Notes under the pieces: model-generated
The model's database searches: none
Seen by the model: only the letters and a program-made list of their open reading frames with translations
What the model was told of the DNA's origin: nothing
Source of the DNA: an uncultured Arthrobacter sp.
Lineage (GTDB): Bacteria > Actinomycetota > Actinomycetes > Actinomycetales > Micrococcaceae
Reading direction: 5' to 3'
DNA length: 64,000 nt
NCBI RefSeq assembly: GCF_947495145.1
Contig: NZ_CANLXP010000002.1
Location: 216,542-280,541, forward strand
Part shown: positions 51,158-60,810 of the stretch, in pieces
How the letters are laid out: each line of letters begins with the position of its first letter
Numbering within the stretch: the first letter of the stretch is position 1
Position numbers and translations under genes: made by a program

Positions 51158-53854
51158 TCAGCCGATACTCGAAGAATCGGCCCCCGGCAGCTCATCCCGC
51201 CGCGTGATTCCGAGCTTCGCGAAGATTCGGTACAGGTGCCCTTCAACAGTCCGGACGGAGACGCCCTGCGCTTCGGCGATCTCCCGGTTGGAGTAGCCCT
51301 TCCCGGCCAGCCGGGCAATGTCCATCTCGCGCTGCGTGAGCTTTGACGTGGAGCGCACTTCCTCGAACTGCGGGCTCTGCAGACCCTCGAGCTGTCCGAC
51401 AATCGTGTTCAGCCGCTGCTGCACCGTCCGGGACTTGTGCTCCTCCCCGCGCTGGGACAGATATTTCACGGCCTTGCCCAGGCACTCGGCGGCAATCAGC
51501 AGGTAGCCGCAGGACTGCGCCAGGTCGGCGGCGTCGATCAACGCGGCCGGGTCCTTGTGCGCGGCAGCGCGGGCCATCGCCGTCAGCACTGCGCCTTCCG
51601 GCCCTTCGAAGGAGGAAGTGATCCGCGCCATCGCTTCGAAGCAGCGCTCGTCTCCCAGCCTGCCGGCAAGTTCAAGCGCGACGGCGGCAAGTACGGTCAT
51701 GCCGTCAGCTTCAGCCTGCTTCGCCAGCACGTGCAGTTCCTCGATGCTCCGGGCCGCCCCATGGAACAGTGCGTTGGCGGCGACCACGTGGACCGTGCCG
51801 AGGAGCCGCGCCTGCCGGGTGCCGATGCCCGCGGTGGCCTCGAACTCCGACGCGTACCCGCGGGCACGCCCGGTGTCCCCCACCATGGTGCATGCAAATG
51901 CCGCCAGGCCCAGGGCCATCGGCATGAGCTGGTTCGAGTCGGATTCCCGCAGTCCCTCCACGCCGAGAATCAACGCGGTACGCGCGCTTCCCATCAGGCC
52001 CTTGCGGAGCGCGATGAGCCCTTCGGACAGCTCGATGATGCCCGTGAAAGCCTGGGGGCCGCTAGCCTTGCTCCGGACCATTGTGTCCAGCAGTTCCTCG
52101 ATCTCGTCCCACAGCCCGGCATGCGCCATGGAGACGAAATGGCGGGTGATGACGAACTCAGAGTGCCCCACGAACTTGTGCCCGTGTTCCTCGATGATCT
52201 GCAGCGCCTCAGCGGTGGCACGCGTACCCTCAAGGGCTCTACCGGTGGAGCCGAGGGCCTCCCCCAACAGCGCGAGGCCTCCGAGCCGAACCTCATCGGT
52301 GCAGAACTGATCGACAAGCACCCCCCGCAGGATGACCTCCGCATCCCGGAACCTGCCCTCGTAATTCAGGGCAAAGCTTTCCAGGATGCGGTAGCCGTTG
52401 CGGGAAACCCCGATACCGGCCTGCACCTTCGGATCATCCGGTGCCCCACGAGTCGCTGAAATCCGGTCGACAATCTTTTCCCAGCGCACGACGTCGGCCC
52501 GGATCGCCTCGGGCGCGTTCTGTTCGTGCACCCGCAGCATCGCGGATAGCAGCGAAGCTTCCTTGGTGAGGGTGAGGGTGGTGGCCTCGTCGAGCACTTC
52601 GTCGACGATCTCGCGGGCGTACGCAAGGTTCCCGCGGGTCAGCTGCGCGCGCGCAATTTCCACGAGCGCGCCTCCGCGGAGCGCCGGAGTATGCACGGCG
52701 CGCGCCGCACGGAGAGCGAAGTCGGCGTCATGCAAGCGGTTGGCGACCACAGCAGCGCGCAGCAGCGTCTTGTCCTCCGGCGGCATTCCGCAGTCAAGCC
52801 CCCACGTCACGAAGCGCAGGAAGCCGTCGGCGGTCGTGGAGTCCTGATCCAGAACCTCCAGCACCTTCCGGCGGATTGAAAGGCTGCGCCCTGCGGGCAC
52901 GTCCTGGCGGATCACCTCCCCGTAGAGGGGGTGGCTGAGAGTGACCAGCCGTTCCCGGTCACCCGCCACCGTAATCAGGCCGTCTTCCTGCAGCGCCGTG
53001 GCGGCCGCGCCGTCGGAGCAGCGCACCAGGGCGTCGAGCGGCATGGGTTCGGCGAGCGCGAGCGTCTCGAGCACAGCCATTTCCTCCTGCGTCCGCCGCC
53101 GGAACCGGACCTTGATCAGATCCACGAGGCTGACATCCAGCGGCGGCGCTGGACCGACCAGGCGCCACACCTTGTTCCGCACGCCCAGGTAGCCGGAGCG
53201 CTTCCCCTGCCGCAGGAGGGCCAGCAGGAACATGGGGTTCCCGCCGGACATCTGGGCCAGGGTTGAACTGACGCTCGCCAGCACGTCTCCGCCGAGTTCC
53301 CGCCGGCAGAGCTCATGCACCTCCCCGTGGTTGAGTGGCCGCACCTCGTAGCGGCGCAGAAGACCGTCCTGATGCATTGCGCCAAATTCCGACGTCGGAC
53401 CGGGCGCATTGCGCGCCAGGGCCAGCACGTGCGCCCGCCTACCCGCAATCAGCTGGGAGAGCAGCACGCTGGTGCTGTCATCGAGTTCATGGGAATCGTC
53501 CACCAGGAACAGCGGCATCTTTTTGCTGCCGCTGGAGCTCGATTCCAGGTGCGCCATGATGCTGCGGTACACCGCAACGGAGGATCCGACGTCGTTGATT
53601 GACAGGGAGTGCAGATACGGCGAGAGCGCCCCGAAGGGCACTTTCCGCAGTGACGGGCTGGCGGAGATCGGCAGCACGGCAACGCTGCCGTCCAGTTCCC
53701 TGGCAACGGCTTTGGCGAGCGCGGTCTTGCCGACGCCGGCCTCCCCCACCAGGATGGCGCCGAGGTACTGGGTCCCGGTCAGCGCCGAAGCGATCTCTTC
53801 AATGAGATCTTGGCGGCCCACCAGCTCCTGGCCGCCTTCAGTATGTTCCCCCAT
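51158..53854 (-). CDS. Large LuxR-family ATPase transcriptional regulator (LAL type), copy A
   Basis: An 898-aa regulator. The N-terminal AAA/NACHT-like ATPase has Walker A VGEAGVGKTALAKA (about 38-51) and Walker B LFLVDDSHELDD. A long helical repeat region fills the middle. The C-terminal LuxR HTH is LTQREMDIARLAGKGYSNREIAEAQGVSVRTVEGHLYRIFAKLGI. Its effector is unknown. ATG 53854 lies 7 nt after the stop of copy B, so the two are co-transcribed. Confidence 0.9.
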   Translation of the reverse strand: MGEHTEGGQELVGRQDLIEEIASALTGTQYLGAILVGEAGVGKTALAKAVARELDGSVAVLPISASPSLRKVPFGALSPYLHSLSINDVGSSVAVYRSIMAHLESSSSGSKKMPLFLVDDSHELDDSTSVLLSQLIAGRRAHVLALARNAPGPTSEFGAMHQDGLLRRYEVRPLNHGEVHELCRRELGGDVLASVSSTLAQMSGGNPMFLLALLRQGKRSGYLGVRNKVWRLVGPAPPLDVSLVDLIKVRFRRRTQEEMAVLETLALAEPMPLDALVRCSDGAAATALQEDGLITVAGDRERLVTLSHPLYGEVIRQDVPAGRSLSIRRKVLEVLDQDSTTADGFLRFVTWGLDCGMPPEDKTLLRAAVVANRLHDADFALRAARAVHTPALRGGALVEIARAQLTRGNLAYAREIVDEVLDEATTLTLTKEASLLSAMLRVHEQNAPEAIRADVVRWEKIVDRISATRGAPDDPKVQAGIGVSRNGYRILESFALNYEGRFRDAEVILRGVLVDQFCTDEVRLGGLALLGEALGSTGRALEGTRATAEALQIIEEHGHKFVGHSEFVITRHFVSMAHAGLWDEIEELLDTMVRSKASGPQAFTGIIELSEGLIALRKGLMGSARTALILGVEGLRESDSNQLMPMALGLAAFACTMVGDTGRARGYASEFEATAGIGTRQARLLGTVHVVAANALFHGAARSIEELHVLAKQAEADGMTVLAAVALELAGRLGDERCFEAMARITSSFEGPEGAVLTAMARAAAHKDPAALIDAADLAQSCGYLLIAAECLGKAVKYLSQRGEEHKSRTVQQRLNTIVGQLEGLQSPQFEEVRSTSKLTQREMDIARLAGKGYSNREIAEAQGVSVRTVEGHLYRIFAKLGITRRDELPGADSSSIG

Positions 53855-53861
53855 AAGCCGG

Positions 53862-56528
53862 CTATTCCAGCAGCAGAGCGAGTTGGCTGCGTGAGGACAC
53901 TCCGAGTTTCGAGTAGAGCCGGTAGACGTGGCCTTCGATGGTCCGCACCGAAACGCACATGACCTCGGCAATGTCACGGTTGGTGCGGCCCTGGGCCACC
54001 AGCACCGCGATGTTGCGTTCCCGGTCGGTCAGCGAGTCCAGTGCGCCGCGGCGTCCCGCAACCCCTGGAGCTCCGACGTCGCGCAGCACTTTCTCTGCCT
54101 CCGCGACGGTGACCTGTTCACCGCTGTCCTGGGCCAGTTGGGCTGCCAGCCGCGCAGCATCTGCGGCCAGCCGGTAGTTGCCGAGTTCCAACGCCTTCTG
54201 CGCGGCGAGCAGGAGCTGGTGCGTGTCCTTCGAGGCGATTCCCTTCCCATAGAGCGCGCAGACCTCCGCGAACGGCCCCTGCGAGGCGAGGGCTGAGGAG
54301 ACCAGCCGGTCGGCTGCCGATTCGAGTCCCAGCTGCACGCTCTGGCACAGGAACATCAGTTCGTGGCCGTGGTTGCCCATGGCGCGGTCCTCGTCGGCGA
54401 GCTGCAGCATCCGTTCAGCCACTTCGATGGGCGCCTTGGTGGCGATGGTTGCCAGCGTCGCGAAGTACTCGGCAGCTCGTCCGGTGTGCCAGGAGAGCCG
54501 TTCGATCCGGTGTTCGGCGCGTTGCAGGTGCTCCTGCGACGCGCGGGCCTCACCCGCCAGAGCGTAGGCGTAGGCGGTGGTCGCCTCGGCAACGGGAAGG
54601 GTGTGCTGCCGGTCCCGGACGCGCATCTGGCTGAGCGCCGGGAGCAGCTTGTCCAACGCCTCGGACCCGCGGCCCGCGTACGCCAGCAGGCAGCCCTCGG
54701 CGAACTCGGAGGCTGAGCCGTCGTAGGCACTTTCCTTTCCGTGATTTGACGGCGACGCCGCCATCTCGATGCACTCCTGCCACCGGCCGGAGAGGACCAT
54801 GAGCTTGAAGAGCCGTGCGACGGCGGCCTCCTGCAGGAGCGTGTCGCTGCCGCTGTCCATCAGCCGGGACAGTACCGACGAGACCAACCGGATGGCGTCG
54901 TCCTGCCGTCCGGTCATGGCAAGCGCTTCGGCAAGCCAGCCCACCATTGCCTGGTTCTGTTGTTCCCACGCGTGGTCGGTGAGGAGGTCTTCGGATTCCT
55001 CCAGGAGCTCGGCATACCGGCCGTTGTAGACAGCGAGCTCGGCCGCCAGCTCATCGGCTTCCCGGACCAGGCTTGCGACATCCTCAGAGGCGGCATGCAC
55101 CGAGAGCCGCTCCCGAACTTCGGCAAGCAGCGGGTCAGCCTCCGCGTACCGTACGGTGCTCCGCATGAGCAGCCGGCACTGCAGCAGCCGAACTTCCACC
55201 CAGTCTTCAAGGTCGGGTGCGGCGTGTGTCTTGAGGAACTGGTCGAGGACCGTGAGGCCGCCGGCGAGGTCTCCCTCGACGCCCATTGCCTTTGCTTCCT
55301 CGAGAACAGCCTGCGGGAACGCGGAGTAGTTGGGGATGGCGTGGATGAACCGGAGGGCGAGGGCTCCCTGACGGTGCCGGTTGGCGAGGCAGGCCGCGTT
55401 GATGAGGCTTTCGGCGCCGATCTCCGCACCGGAGTCGATACACCAGGAGGCGAAGGTCATGCGGGCGATCGAGGGGATGTCCCACTGCCGGGCTTCGAGT
55501 GCGAGGGCGCGCATCAGTTCGCGTCCCCGGCCCAGCGGCACCTGGGTGCGGACCACTTCGCTTACGAGCCCGTTGGCAACCCGCACCAGGGGAACCTCCC
55601 GGCGCTCGATGAAAATGAGCTTTTTCTGCTGCAGCGCATCGACGGCTGACGACTGGACGAAGCGCAGCAGGAAATCGAGCGGGATCGCTCCGACGATCGA
55701 GATCAGCTCCAGCGCCTCGCGTTCGCCGTCGGGCATCCGACGCAGGCGGACCATGATCCAGTCGGTCATCGACCGCCGCGTCTTGGGTGCCGAAAGCGGT
55801 TGAGCCACCCACACGCCGTCGCGCTCCAGCATTTCACCGGAGTCGACCTGCTCACGGGTGAGGGCCTGGAGGAAGAGTGGGTTGCCGCCGGTCGTGTGCC
55901 ACATGCTGGCGGCAGCTGAGCGGGACACCGGGGCATCGAGAGCAGCGGACAGTAGCTGCGTGGTCGAGGCGAGTCCGAGCGGCGCAACGTCGATGCGGCG
56001 CAGCGCCCCGTCCTTCCAGAGGTCCCCGAACTCCTCCGGTGAGGCGTCGATCGACTGGCAGATAGCGATGAGCTTGACCGCGTTCACGCGCACCAGGTGG
56101 GTCAGGGCCATGGCGGAGGAGCTGTCGAGTTCCTCCAGATTGTCAGCCAGAATCAGGGTCTGCCGGCCGTCGTCGCGCCGTTGGTAGAGCTCCTGGAGTC
56201 CGCGCAGCAGCATCAGGGGGTTGTCCACGATCGCGTCGTCGAGATCGCTGAGAACAAAGCTGAGGGCGCCGTAAGGCATTTTTGATGCGAGTGCTGAGCC
56301 GCGGACGTATACGAGTTCAAACGAGTCTTCGAGTTGGCGCGCCATGCGCTGTGCCAGGGCGGTCTTGCCCACCCCCGACGGGCCGGTGAGGATTACACCG
56401 CGGCAGCTGCTGTCCAGCAGGGCATCGCGGATGTCCTCGAGTTCCGTATCGCGGCCCACCATCGGCCACTCACCGTGGACGTTCAGCATCGCCACGTCCC
56501 TCTTCGAGCCATCCGGCCTGGTGGCCAT
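53862..56528 (-). CDS. Large LuxR-family ATPase transcriptional regulator (LAL type), copy B
   Basis: An 888-aa paralogue of copy A. It has Walker A TGPSGVGKTALAQRM (about 45-60), Walker B TLILADNLEELDSSSA, a middle helical repeat region and C-terminal HTH LTDRERNIAVLVAQGRTNRDIAEVMCVSVRTIEGHVYRLYSKLGV. The two proteins share layout but have diverged strongly in the sensor region, so they probably respond to different signals or form mixed complexes. Confidence 0.9.
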   Translation of the reverse strand: MATRPDGSKRDVAMLNVHGEWPMVGRDTELEDIRDALLDSSCRGVILTGPSGVGKTALAQRMARQLEDSFELVYVRGSALASKMPYGALSFVLSDLDDAIVDNPLMLLRGLQELYQRRDDGRQTLILADNLEELDSSSAMALTHLVRVNAVKLIAICQSIDASPEEFGDLWKDGALRRIDVAPLGLASTTQLLSAALDAPVSRSAAASMWHTTGGNPLFLQALTREQVDSGEMLERDGVWVAQPLSAPKTRRSMTDWIMVRLRRMPDGEREALELISIVGAIPLDFLLRFVQSSAVDALQQKKLIFIERREVPLVRVANGLVSEVVRTQVPLGRGRELMRALALEARQWDIPSIARMTFASWCIDSGAEIGAESLINAACLANRHRQGALALRFIHAIPNYSAFPQAVLEEAKAMGVEGDLAGGLTVLDQFLKTHAAPDLEDWVEVRLLQCRLLMRSTVRYAEADPLLAEVRERLSVHAASEDVASLVREADELAAELAVYNGRYAELLEESEDLLTDHAWEQQNQAMVGWLAEALAMTGRQDDAIRLVSSVLSRLMDSGSDTLLQEAAVARLFKLMVLSGRWQECIEMAASPSNHGKESAYDGSASEFAEGCLLAYAGRGSEALDKLLPALSQMRVRDRQHTLPVAEATTAYAYALAGEARASQEHLQRAEHRIERLSWHTGRAAEYFATLATIATKAPIEVAERMLQLADEDRAMGNHGHELMFLCQSVQLGLESAADRLVSSALASQGPFAEVCALYGKGIASKDTHQLLLAAQKALELGNYRLAADAARLAAQLAQDSGEQVTVAEAEKVLRDVGAPGVAGRRGALDSLTDRERNIAVLVAQGRTNRDIAEVMCVSVRTIEGHVYRLYSKLGVSSRSQLALLLE

Positions 56529-56711
56529 ACGGTATCGATCGGCGGTGTCAACAGGTCATTGTTCACACCGGACATCACGCATTTACTCATTATGTCCGCC
56601 CCAACACGTCGTGCGCTAGGCCACTAGACTACGCCGGATCAGGCGATAAGGCACCCATTATTTCCTTGATCGCTCAACGAAGCCGGACTGCGCCGAATCC
56701 GGGCACAAAAA

Positions 56712-56769
56712 GGGACCGACGTTGGGATGGGGGTGGCCCAGTCTCAGAGGCCGCCCAACGTCGGCCCCC
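56712..56769 (-). terminator. Intrinsic terminator of pth
   Basis: CCGACGTTGGG (56716-56726) pairs with CCCAACGTCGG (56754-56764), with extra G-C pairs outside. On the minus strand the stem is followed by TTTTT, in the right orientation for rplY-pth, whose last stop is 58 nt away. The rest of the 298-bp gap is the promoter region of the LuxR-type pair. Confidence 0.82.
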
Positions 56770-56826
56770 GCTTTTGGGGCCATCAGGCCATGCAGTCCTG
56801 TTCAGAACTGCGGATTCAGTTTACCG

Positions 56827-57414
56827 CTATTTACCTGCAGAATGAAACTTCTGCTGGGTGGTCAGCAAACCGTCGAGGACAACGCTTTCGACGGCGTCAG
56901 CCGCCTCCTCCAACAGGATGGGGAGGTCCTTCTTCTCGGTGGTGCTGAAGTCGCGAAGCACGTAGTCGGCTGCTTCCTGCCGGCCCGGCGGGCGGCCCAC
57001 TCCGACGCGCACCCGCAGGTAATCCTTGGTGCCGAGCGCCTTGGAAATGTCGCGGAGGCCGTTGTGGCCGCCTTCTCCCCCACCGATCTTCAGCTTGATC
57101 GTATTGAAGGGGATGTCGATCTCGTCGTGCACCGCCACCACATGGTCCGGCTCGATCCCGTAGAACTTCGCCAACTGCGAAACGGGCCCGCCCGTGAGGT
57201 TCATGTAGGTGAGCGGCTTGGCCAAGACCAGGCGCGGCCCGCCGATTCCCAGACGGCCTTCGAGTACGACGGCGTGTGCTTTCGAAGTGCCGAACTTGCC
57301 ACCCAGCCGCGCACCGAGCACGTCGAGGACCATCTGGCCCACGTTGTGCCGGTTGCCGGAATAGCCGGGCCCGGGGTTTCCGAGCCCGGCTATTAGCCAG
57401 GTGTTGTCAGACAC
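56827..57414 (-). CDS. pth: Peptidyl-tRNA hydrolase
   Basis: A 195-aa Pth that frees tRNA from dropped-off peptidyl-tRNA. Signature stretches: LIAGLGNPGPGYSGNRHNVGQMV (with catalytic His and Asn), KPLTYMNLTG, VVAVHDEIDIPF and GGGEGGHNGLRDI. GTG 57414 begins the family N-terminus (VSDNTWLIAGLGN), 10 nt after rplY; the longer in-frame extension overlaps rplY and is not conserved. Confidence 0.95.
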   Translation of the reverse strand: MSDNTWLIAGLGNPGPGYSGNRHNVGQMVLDVLGARLGGKFGTSKAHAVVLEGRLGIGGPRLVLAKPLTYMNLTGGPVSQLAKFYGIEPDHVVAVHDEIDIPFNTIKLKIGGGEGGHNGLRDISKALGTKDYLRVRVGVGRPPGRQEAADYVLRDFSTTEKKDLPILLEEAADAVESVVLDGLLTTQQKFHSAGK

Positions 57415-57424
57415 CGAGGGGGTA

Positions 57425-58069
57425 CTACTTTTCGACGACTTCCGGAGCCACATCGCCGGTAGCTTCCTCGGTGGTGGCTTCGCCGCCGTCGGAGTCAACG
57501 CCGGTCTCGGTTGCGGTCTCGCCAAGGTCCTCGACAACCGGCGAGGAAACGTTGATGATCAGCGTCTCTCCATCGGTCAGCAGGGTGGTGCCCTTGGGGA
57601 GGCGGATGTCCGAGGCGTAGACGTGGTCGCCCACGCCGTGGCCGTCGAGGTTGACGGTGAGGGACTCGGGCAGGTGGGTTGCGTCGGCTTCAACCGACAC
57701 GGTGGTCTGCTCGAGGTTGGTGACAACGCCCGGCTTGGGTTCGCCCTCAACGTGGATGTTGACCTCAACGGTGACCTTCTCGCCGCTGCGCACGGTCAGC
57801 AGGTCGAGATGCTCGACGATCTGCTTGAGCGGGTTGCGCTGGACGTCCTTGGCAAGCGCGAGGTGCGCTTCGCCGTCGACGTCAATGCTGAGGAGCGCGT
57901 TGGCGTGCCGGACTGCCAGAGTGGTGGCCTTGGCGGGCAGCAGCACGTGGATGGGGTCGGCGCCGTGACCGTAGATGACGGCGGGGATCTTATTGGCGCG
58001 GCGTGCCTGGCGGGCAGCGCCCTTACCGAAATCGGTGCGCAGTTCTGCGGCGATCTTCTGCTCGGACAT
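57425..58069 (-). CDS. rplY: 50S ribosomal protein L25 / general stress protein Ctc
   Basis: A 214-aa long-form L25 (Ctc type), which binds 5S rRNA. The N-terminal L25 domain is IAAELRTDFGKGAARQARRANKIPAVIYGHG; the C-terminal TL5-like beta domain contains VTVEVNIHVEGEPKPGVV and SDIRLPKGTTLL; an acidic Glu/Thr-rich tail ends the protein. GGAG precedes ATG 58069. Operon with pth, the usual actinobacterial order. Confidence 0.94.
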   Translation of the reverse strand: MSEQKIAAELRTDFGKGAARQARRANKIPAVIYGHGADPIHVLLPAKATTLAVRHANALLSIDVDGEAHLALAKDVQRNPLKQIVEHLDLLTVRSGEKVTVEVNIHVEGEPKPGVVTNLEQTTVSVEADATHLPESLTVNLDGHGVGDHVYASDIRLPKGTTLLTDGETLIINVSSPVVEDLGETATETGVDSDGGEATTEEATGDVAPEVVEK

Positions 58070-58272
58070 GATGTCTCCTGAATGTGTGTGGTCTTCCGGG
58101 CGTACCGTGCGATTGACGAAAGCCCAGCACCATCCCTGCGCAGCGTGTGCGCGTACTTCAGGAAAGCCGCCAGCCACCGTCGATAACGGAGAGGATTCTG
58201 GAATTACCAGCCTCTCCCTCGCCTAGGCATCGCAGACCATCTTACCGCATGCAGAAACATACGTAGTTCCGG

Positions 58273-58322
58273 CGCCGGCGGCAGGTAGGCTCAGTACACA
58301 GTCTCGTACACTGCTGCCGGCG
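58273..58322. repeat. Imperfect 12-bp inverted repeat upstream of the phosphatase gene
   Basis: CGCCGGCGGCAG (58273-58284) and CTGCTGCCGGCG (58311-58322) pair with one mismatch; GTACAC occurs twice in the loop. It lies in the 293-bp gap between the divergent rplY and phosphatase genes, which otherwise shows no gene. It may be an operator or leader hairpin. Confidence 0.5.
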
Positions 58323-58362
58323 ACTCTCCGCGCCCGGTTAGGACCTGTCAGGAATTGGGGCC

Positions 58363-58938
58363 ATGACAACGGATACTCCGTTTCGCATTCTTGCTGTGTG
58401 CACCGGCAATGTCTGCCGATCTCCGATGGTGGAGCGCCTGCTGCAGAGCGCGTTCGAGAGAATCGCTCCCGGCGAGTTCGAGATTTCAAGTGCGGGCACT
58501 GGCGCCCTGGTGGACTACCCCATGGACGCGCAGGTGGCCGGCTTTGTACACGTGTTCGACGGCGACTCCGAGAACTTCCGTGCCCGCCAGCTGGAGGAAC
58601 GCATTTTGGAGGGCAAGGACCTGGTCCTCGCCCTGACCCGCGAGCACCGCGGCCGCGTGATCGAGATGGCGCCGTCACTGCTGCGCAAGACCTTCACCCT
58701 GCGCGAATTCGCCCGTCTCATCGACACCCTGGAAGGTGACCCGTCCCTCGACGGCCCGCACCGCTGGCGCGCGATCCTGCCGAAGGTGGTGCGTGCACGC
58801 ACCGTGCACCCGTCGGACCCGAGCCACGACGATGTGGTGGACCCCTACCGCCGCGACGACTCGGTCTACCAGCAGATGGTCCGCGAGCTGGTGCCGGCCG
58901 TGAAGACGCTGGTGGACTGGGAATACAACCACCGGTGA
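58363..58938 (+). CDS. Low-molecular-weight protein-tyrosine phosphatase
   Basis: A 191-aa LMW-PTP: active-site loop VCTGNVCRSPM (Cys-x5-Arg-Ser) near residue 14 and the acid-loop region HPSDPSHDDVVDPYRR near the C-terminus. Such Wzb-like phosphatases dephosphorylate tyrosine kinases that control surface polysaccharide assembly, which fits the following VanZ and UDP-glucose dehydrogenase genes. It is slightly longer than the typical 145-165 aa, with an insertion before the acid loop. GTG of the next gene overlaps its stop. Confidence 0.88.
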   Translation: MTTDTPFRILAVCTGNVCRSPMVERLLQSAFERIAPGEFEISSAGTGALVDYPMDAQVAGFVHVFDGDSENFRARQLEERILEGKDLVLALTREHRGRVIEMAPSLLRKTFTLREFARLIDTLEGDPSLDGPHRWRAILPKVVRARTVHPSDPSHDDVVDPYRRDDSVYQQMVRELVPAVKTLVDWEYNHR

Positions 58939-59387
58939 CAGCGCAACCCCCTATGTCATTACGACGACGGCGCTTCCTCACCGCGCTGCTGGCCACTTAT
59001 CTGCTGGTGCTCTCACTGATTGCATTCTGGCCGTCTCCCGTCGACGAGGGCGCCTCAAGTTTCATCGTTCGAGTTCTGCGCTTCCTGCACCGGCACGGCG
59101 CACCTGGCTGGTTCGACTACAGCCTCATCGAGTCGGGCGCCAACGTGCTGCTTTTCATCCCATTCGGAATTTTGGTGGCTGCGTTTCTGCCGCTGCGGCG
59201 GGCGTGGCTTGCATTGCCTGCGGGCATTTTGGCATCGATGTGTATCGAGCTGGGTCAGGAACTCTTCCGCCCCGAGCGAGTAGCGACACCGCGGGATGTA
59301 CTGGCTAACGCTTTCGGTACAGCGATCGGCACAGTGGTCGTGTATGGCTGGGCATACCGTAACGACGATGACCTGGAACGGTGCTGA
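58935..59387 (+). CDS. VanZ-family membrane protein
   Basis: A 150-aa protein with four membrane helices: RRFLTALLATYLLVLSLIAFWPSP, ESGANVLLFIPFGILVAAFLP, LALPAGILASMCIELGQELF and DVLANAFGTAIGTVVVYGW. The NVLLFIPFG and IELGQ motifs define VanZ-like proteins. The function is unclear outside teicoplanin resistance. GTG start overlaps the phosphatase stop by 4 nt. Confidence 0.87.
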   Translation: MTAQPPMSLRRRRFLTALLATYLLVLSLIAFWPSPVDEGASSFIVRVLRFLHRHGAPGWFDYSLIESGANVLLFIPFGILVAAFLPLRRAWLALPAGILASMCIELGQELFRPERVATPRDVLANAFGTAIGTVVVYGWAYRNDDDLERC

Positions 59388-59497
59388 ATCGCGTTCACGC
59401 AAAGCCTCCCGGTATCCTCTACTAGAACACCCGCGTCCATGAGGCGATTAGTCAGCCGGCGGGGAATCACCGGGGAGTTTTGGGGGAAGGGTTACTT

Positions 59498-60808
59498 ATG
59501 CGCATTTCCGTAATCGGATGCGGCTACCTTGGCGCCGTCCACGCAGCGTCTATGGCGAAGCTTGGCCACGAAGTAGTCGGCATTGATGTTGATCCGAAAA
59601 AGATCGACGAGCTCTCTGTGGGGCATGCCCCCTTCTTCGAACCCGGGTTACCCGACCTCCTGCAGGCTTCGCTGGATTCCGGTCGGCTGAAGTTCAGCAC
59701 AAGCATGGCTGACGCCGCGGGCTCCGCGGTGCACTTCATCTGTGTCGGGACTCCTCAGCGAAAAGGCGAATATGCCGCCGACCTACGCTACGTCGACGCC
59801 GCCTTCGCCGGCCTTGCCCCACACCTCAGCGCGGGTGACGTGGTGGTTGGTAAATCCACCGTTCCGGTTGGTACGGCATCGCGCCTTGCGGACGAATACA
59901 TGGAAACGGCACCCGAAGCGATCCTCGCCTGGAATCCAGAGTTCCTGCGCGAGGGTCACGCAGTCAAGGACACGCTTCACCCTGATCGATTTGTGTACGG
60001 CGTCCCGGAAGGTGCCGCGGGTGAGCGAGCTGCTAAGGCCTTGGACGAGGTCTACGCGGCGTCCTTGTCCGAGGGCACTCCTCGTCTGGTCATGGATTAC
60101 TCGACTGCCGAACTGGTAAAAACGGCAGCGAACAGCTTCCTTGCAACCAAGATTTCCTTCATTAACGCAATGGCGGAGCTGTGTGAGGCCGCCGGTGCCG
60201 ACGTCACCCTGCTGGCGGACGCGATCGGCATGGACGATCGCATTGGTCGCAAGTTCCTCAACGCCGGCATCGGTTTCGGCGGCGGTTGTTTACCGAAGGA
60301 TATTCGCGCTTTCATGGCACGTGCGGGCGAGCTGGGCGCTGACCAGGCCCTCACCTTCCTCCGTGAAGTCGATGCGATCAACATGCGTCGGCGCTCGCGG
60401 ACGGTCGAGTTAACTCGCGTTCTCTGTGGCGGTTCGCTGATTGGCAAGCGCATCACCGTGCTCGGAGCCGCTTTCAAACCGAATAGCGACGATGTACGCG
60501 ACTCTCCTGCCCTGAGCATTGCAGCACAGCTTCAACTGCAAGGCGCCGATGTGACGGTTACAGATCCGGAAGCAATCGACAACGCCCGCCGCAGGTTCCC
60601 GGAGCTACATTTCGAACGTAACGTTGAGGCTGCCCTCAGCGGCGCTCACGCTGTGCTCTTGCTGACTGAATGGCCAGAGTTTGTCAATCTGGATCCGAAG
60701 GCTGCCGGAACTACAGTAGCGGATCGTAATGTCCTTGATGGACGAAATGCGCTCGAAAAAACGCGATGGCAAGAGAGCGGCTGGAATTACAAAGGAATGG
60801 GGCGCTAA
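59498..60808 (+). CDS. ugd: UDP-glucose 6-dehydrogenase
   Basis: A 436-aa enzyme oxidising UDP-glucose to UDP-glucuronate for surface polysaccharides. NAD fold: MRISVIGCGYLGAVHAASMAKLGHEVVGIDVD; STVPVGTA; NPEFLREGHAVKDTLHPDR; catalytic Cys in GIGFGGGCLPKD; C-terminal domain from GAAFKPNSDDVRDSPAL. ATG 59498 starts the fold with GGGGAAGGG upstream. It is the last intact gene before the insertion-sequence remnants. Confidence 0.94.
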   Translation: MRISVIGCGYLGAVHAASMAKLGHEVVGIDVDPKKIDELSVGHAPFFEPGLPDLLQASLDSGRLKFSTSMADAAGSAVHFICVGTPQRKGEYAADLRYVDAAFAGLAPHLSAGDVVVGKSTVPVGTASRLADEYMETAPEAILAWNPEFLREGHAVKDTLHPDRFVYGVPEGAAGERAAKALDEVYAASLSEGTPRLVMDYSTAELVKTAANSFLATKISFINAMAELCEAAGADVTLLADAIGMDDRIGRKFLNAGIGFGGGCLPKDIRAFMARAGELGADQALTFLREVDAINMRRRSRTVELTRVLCGGSLIGKRITVLGAAFKPNSDDVRDSPALSIAAQLQLQGADVTVTDPEAIDNARRRFPELHFERNVEAALSGAHAVLLLTEWPEFVNLDPKAAGTTVADRNVLDGRNALEKTRWQESGWNYKGMGR

Positions 60809-60810
60809 CT

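Noticed and set aside
56600..56670. tRNA-like stretch between the LuxR-type pair and pth
   Set aside because: No consistent cloverleaf or T-loop sequence can be formed.
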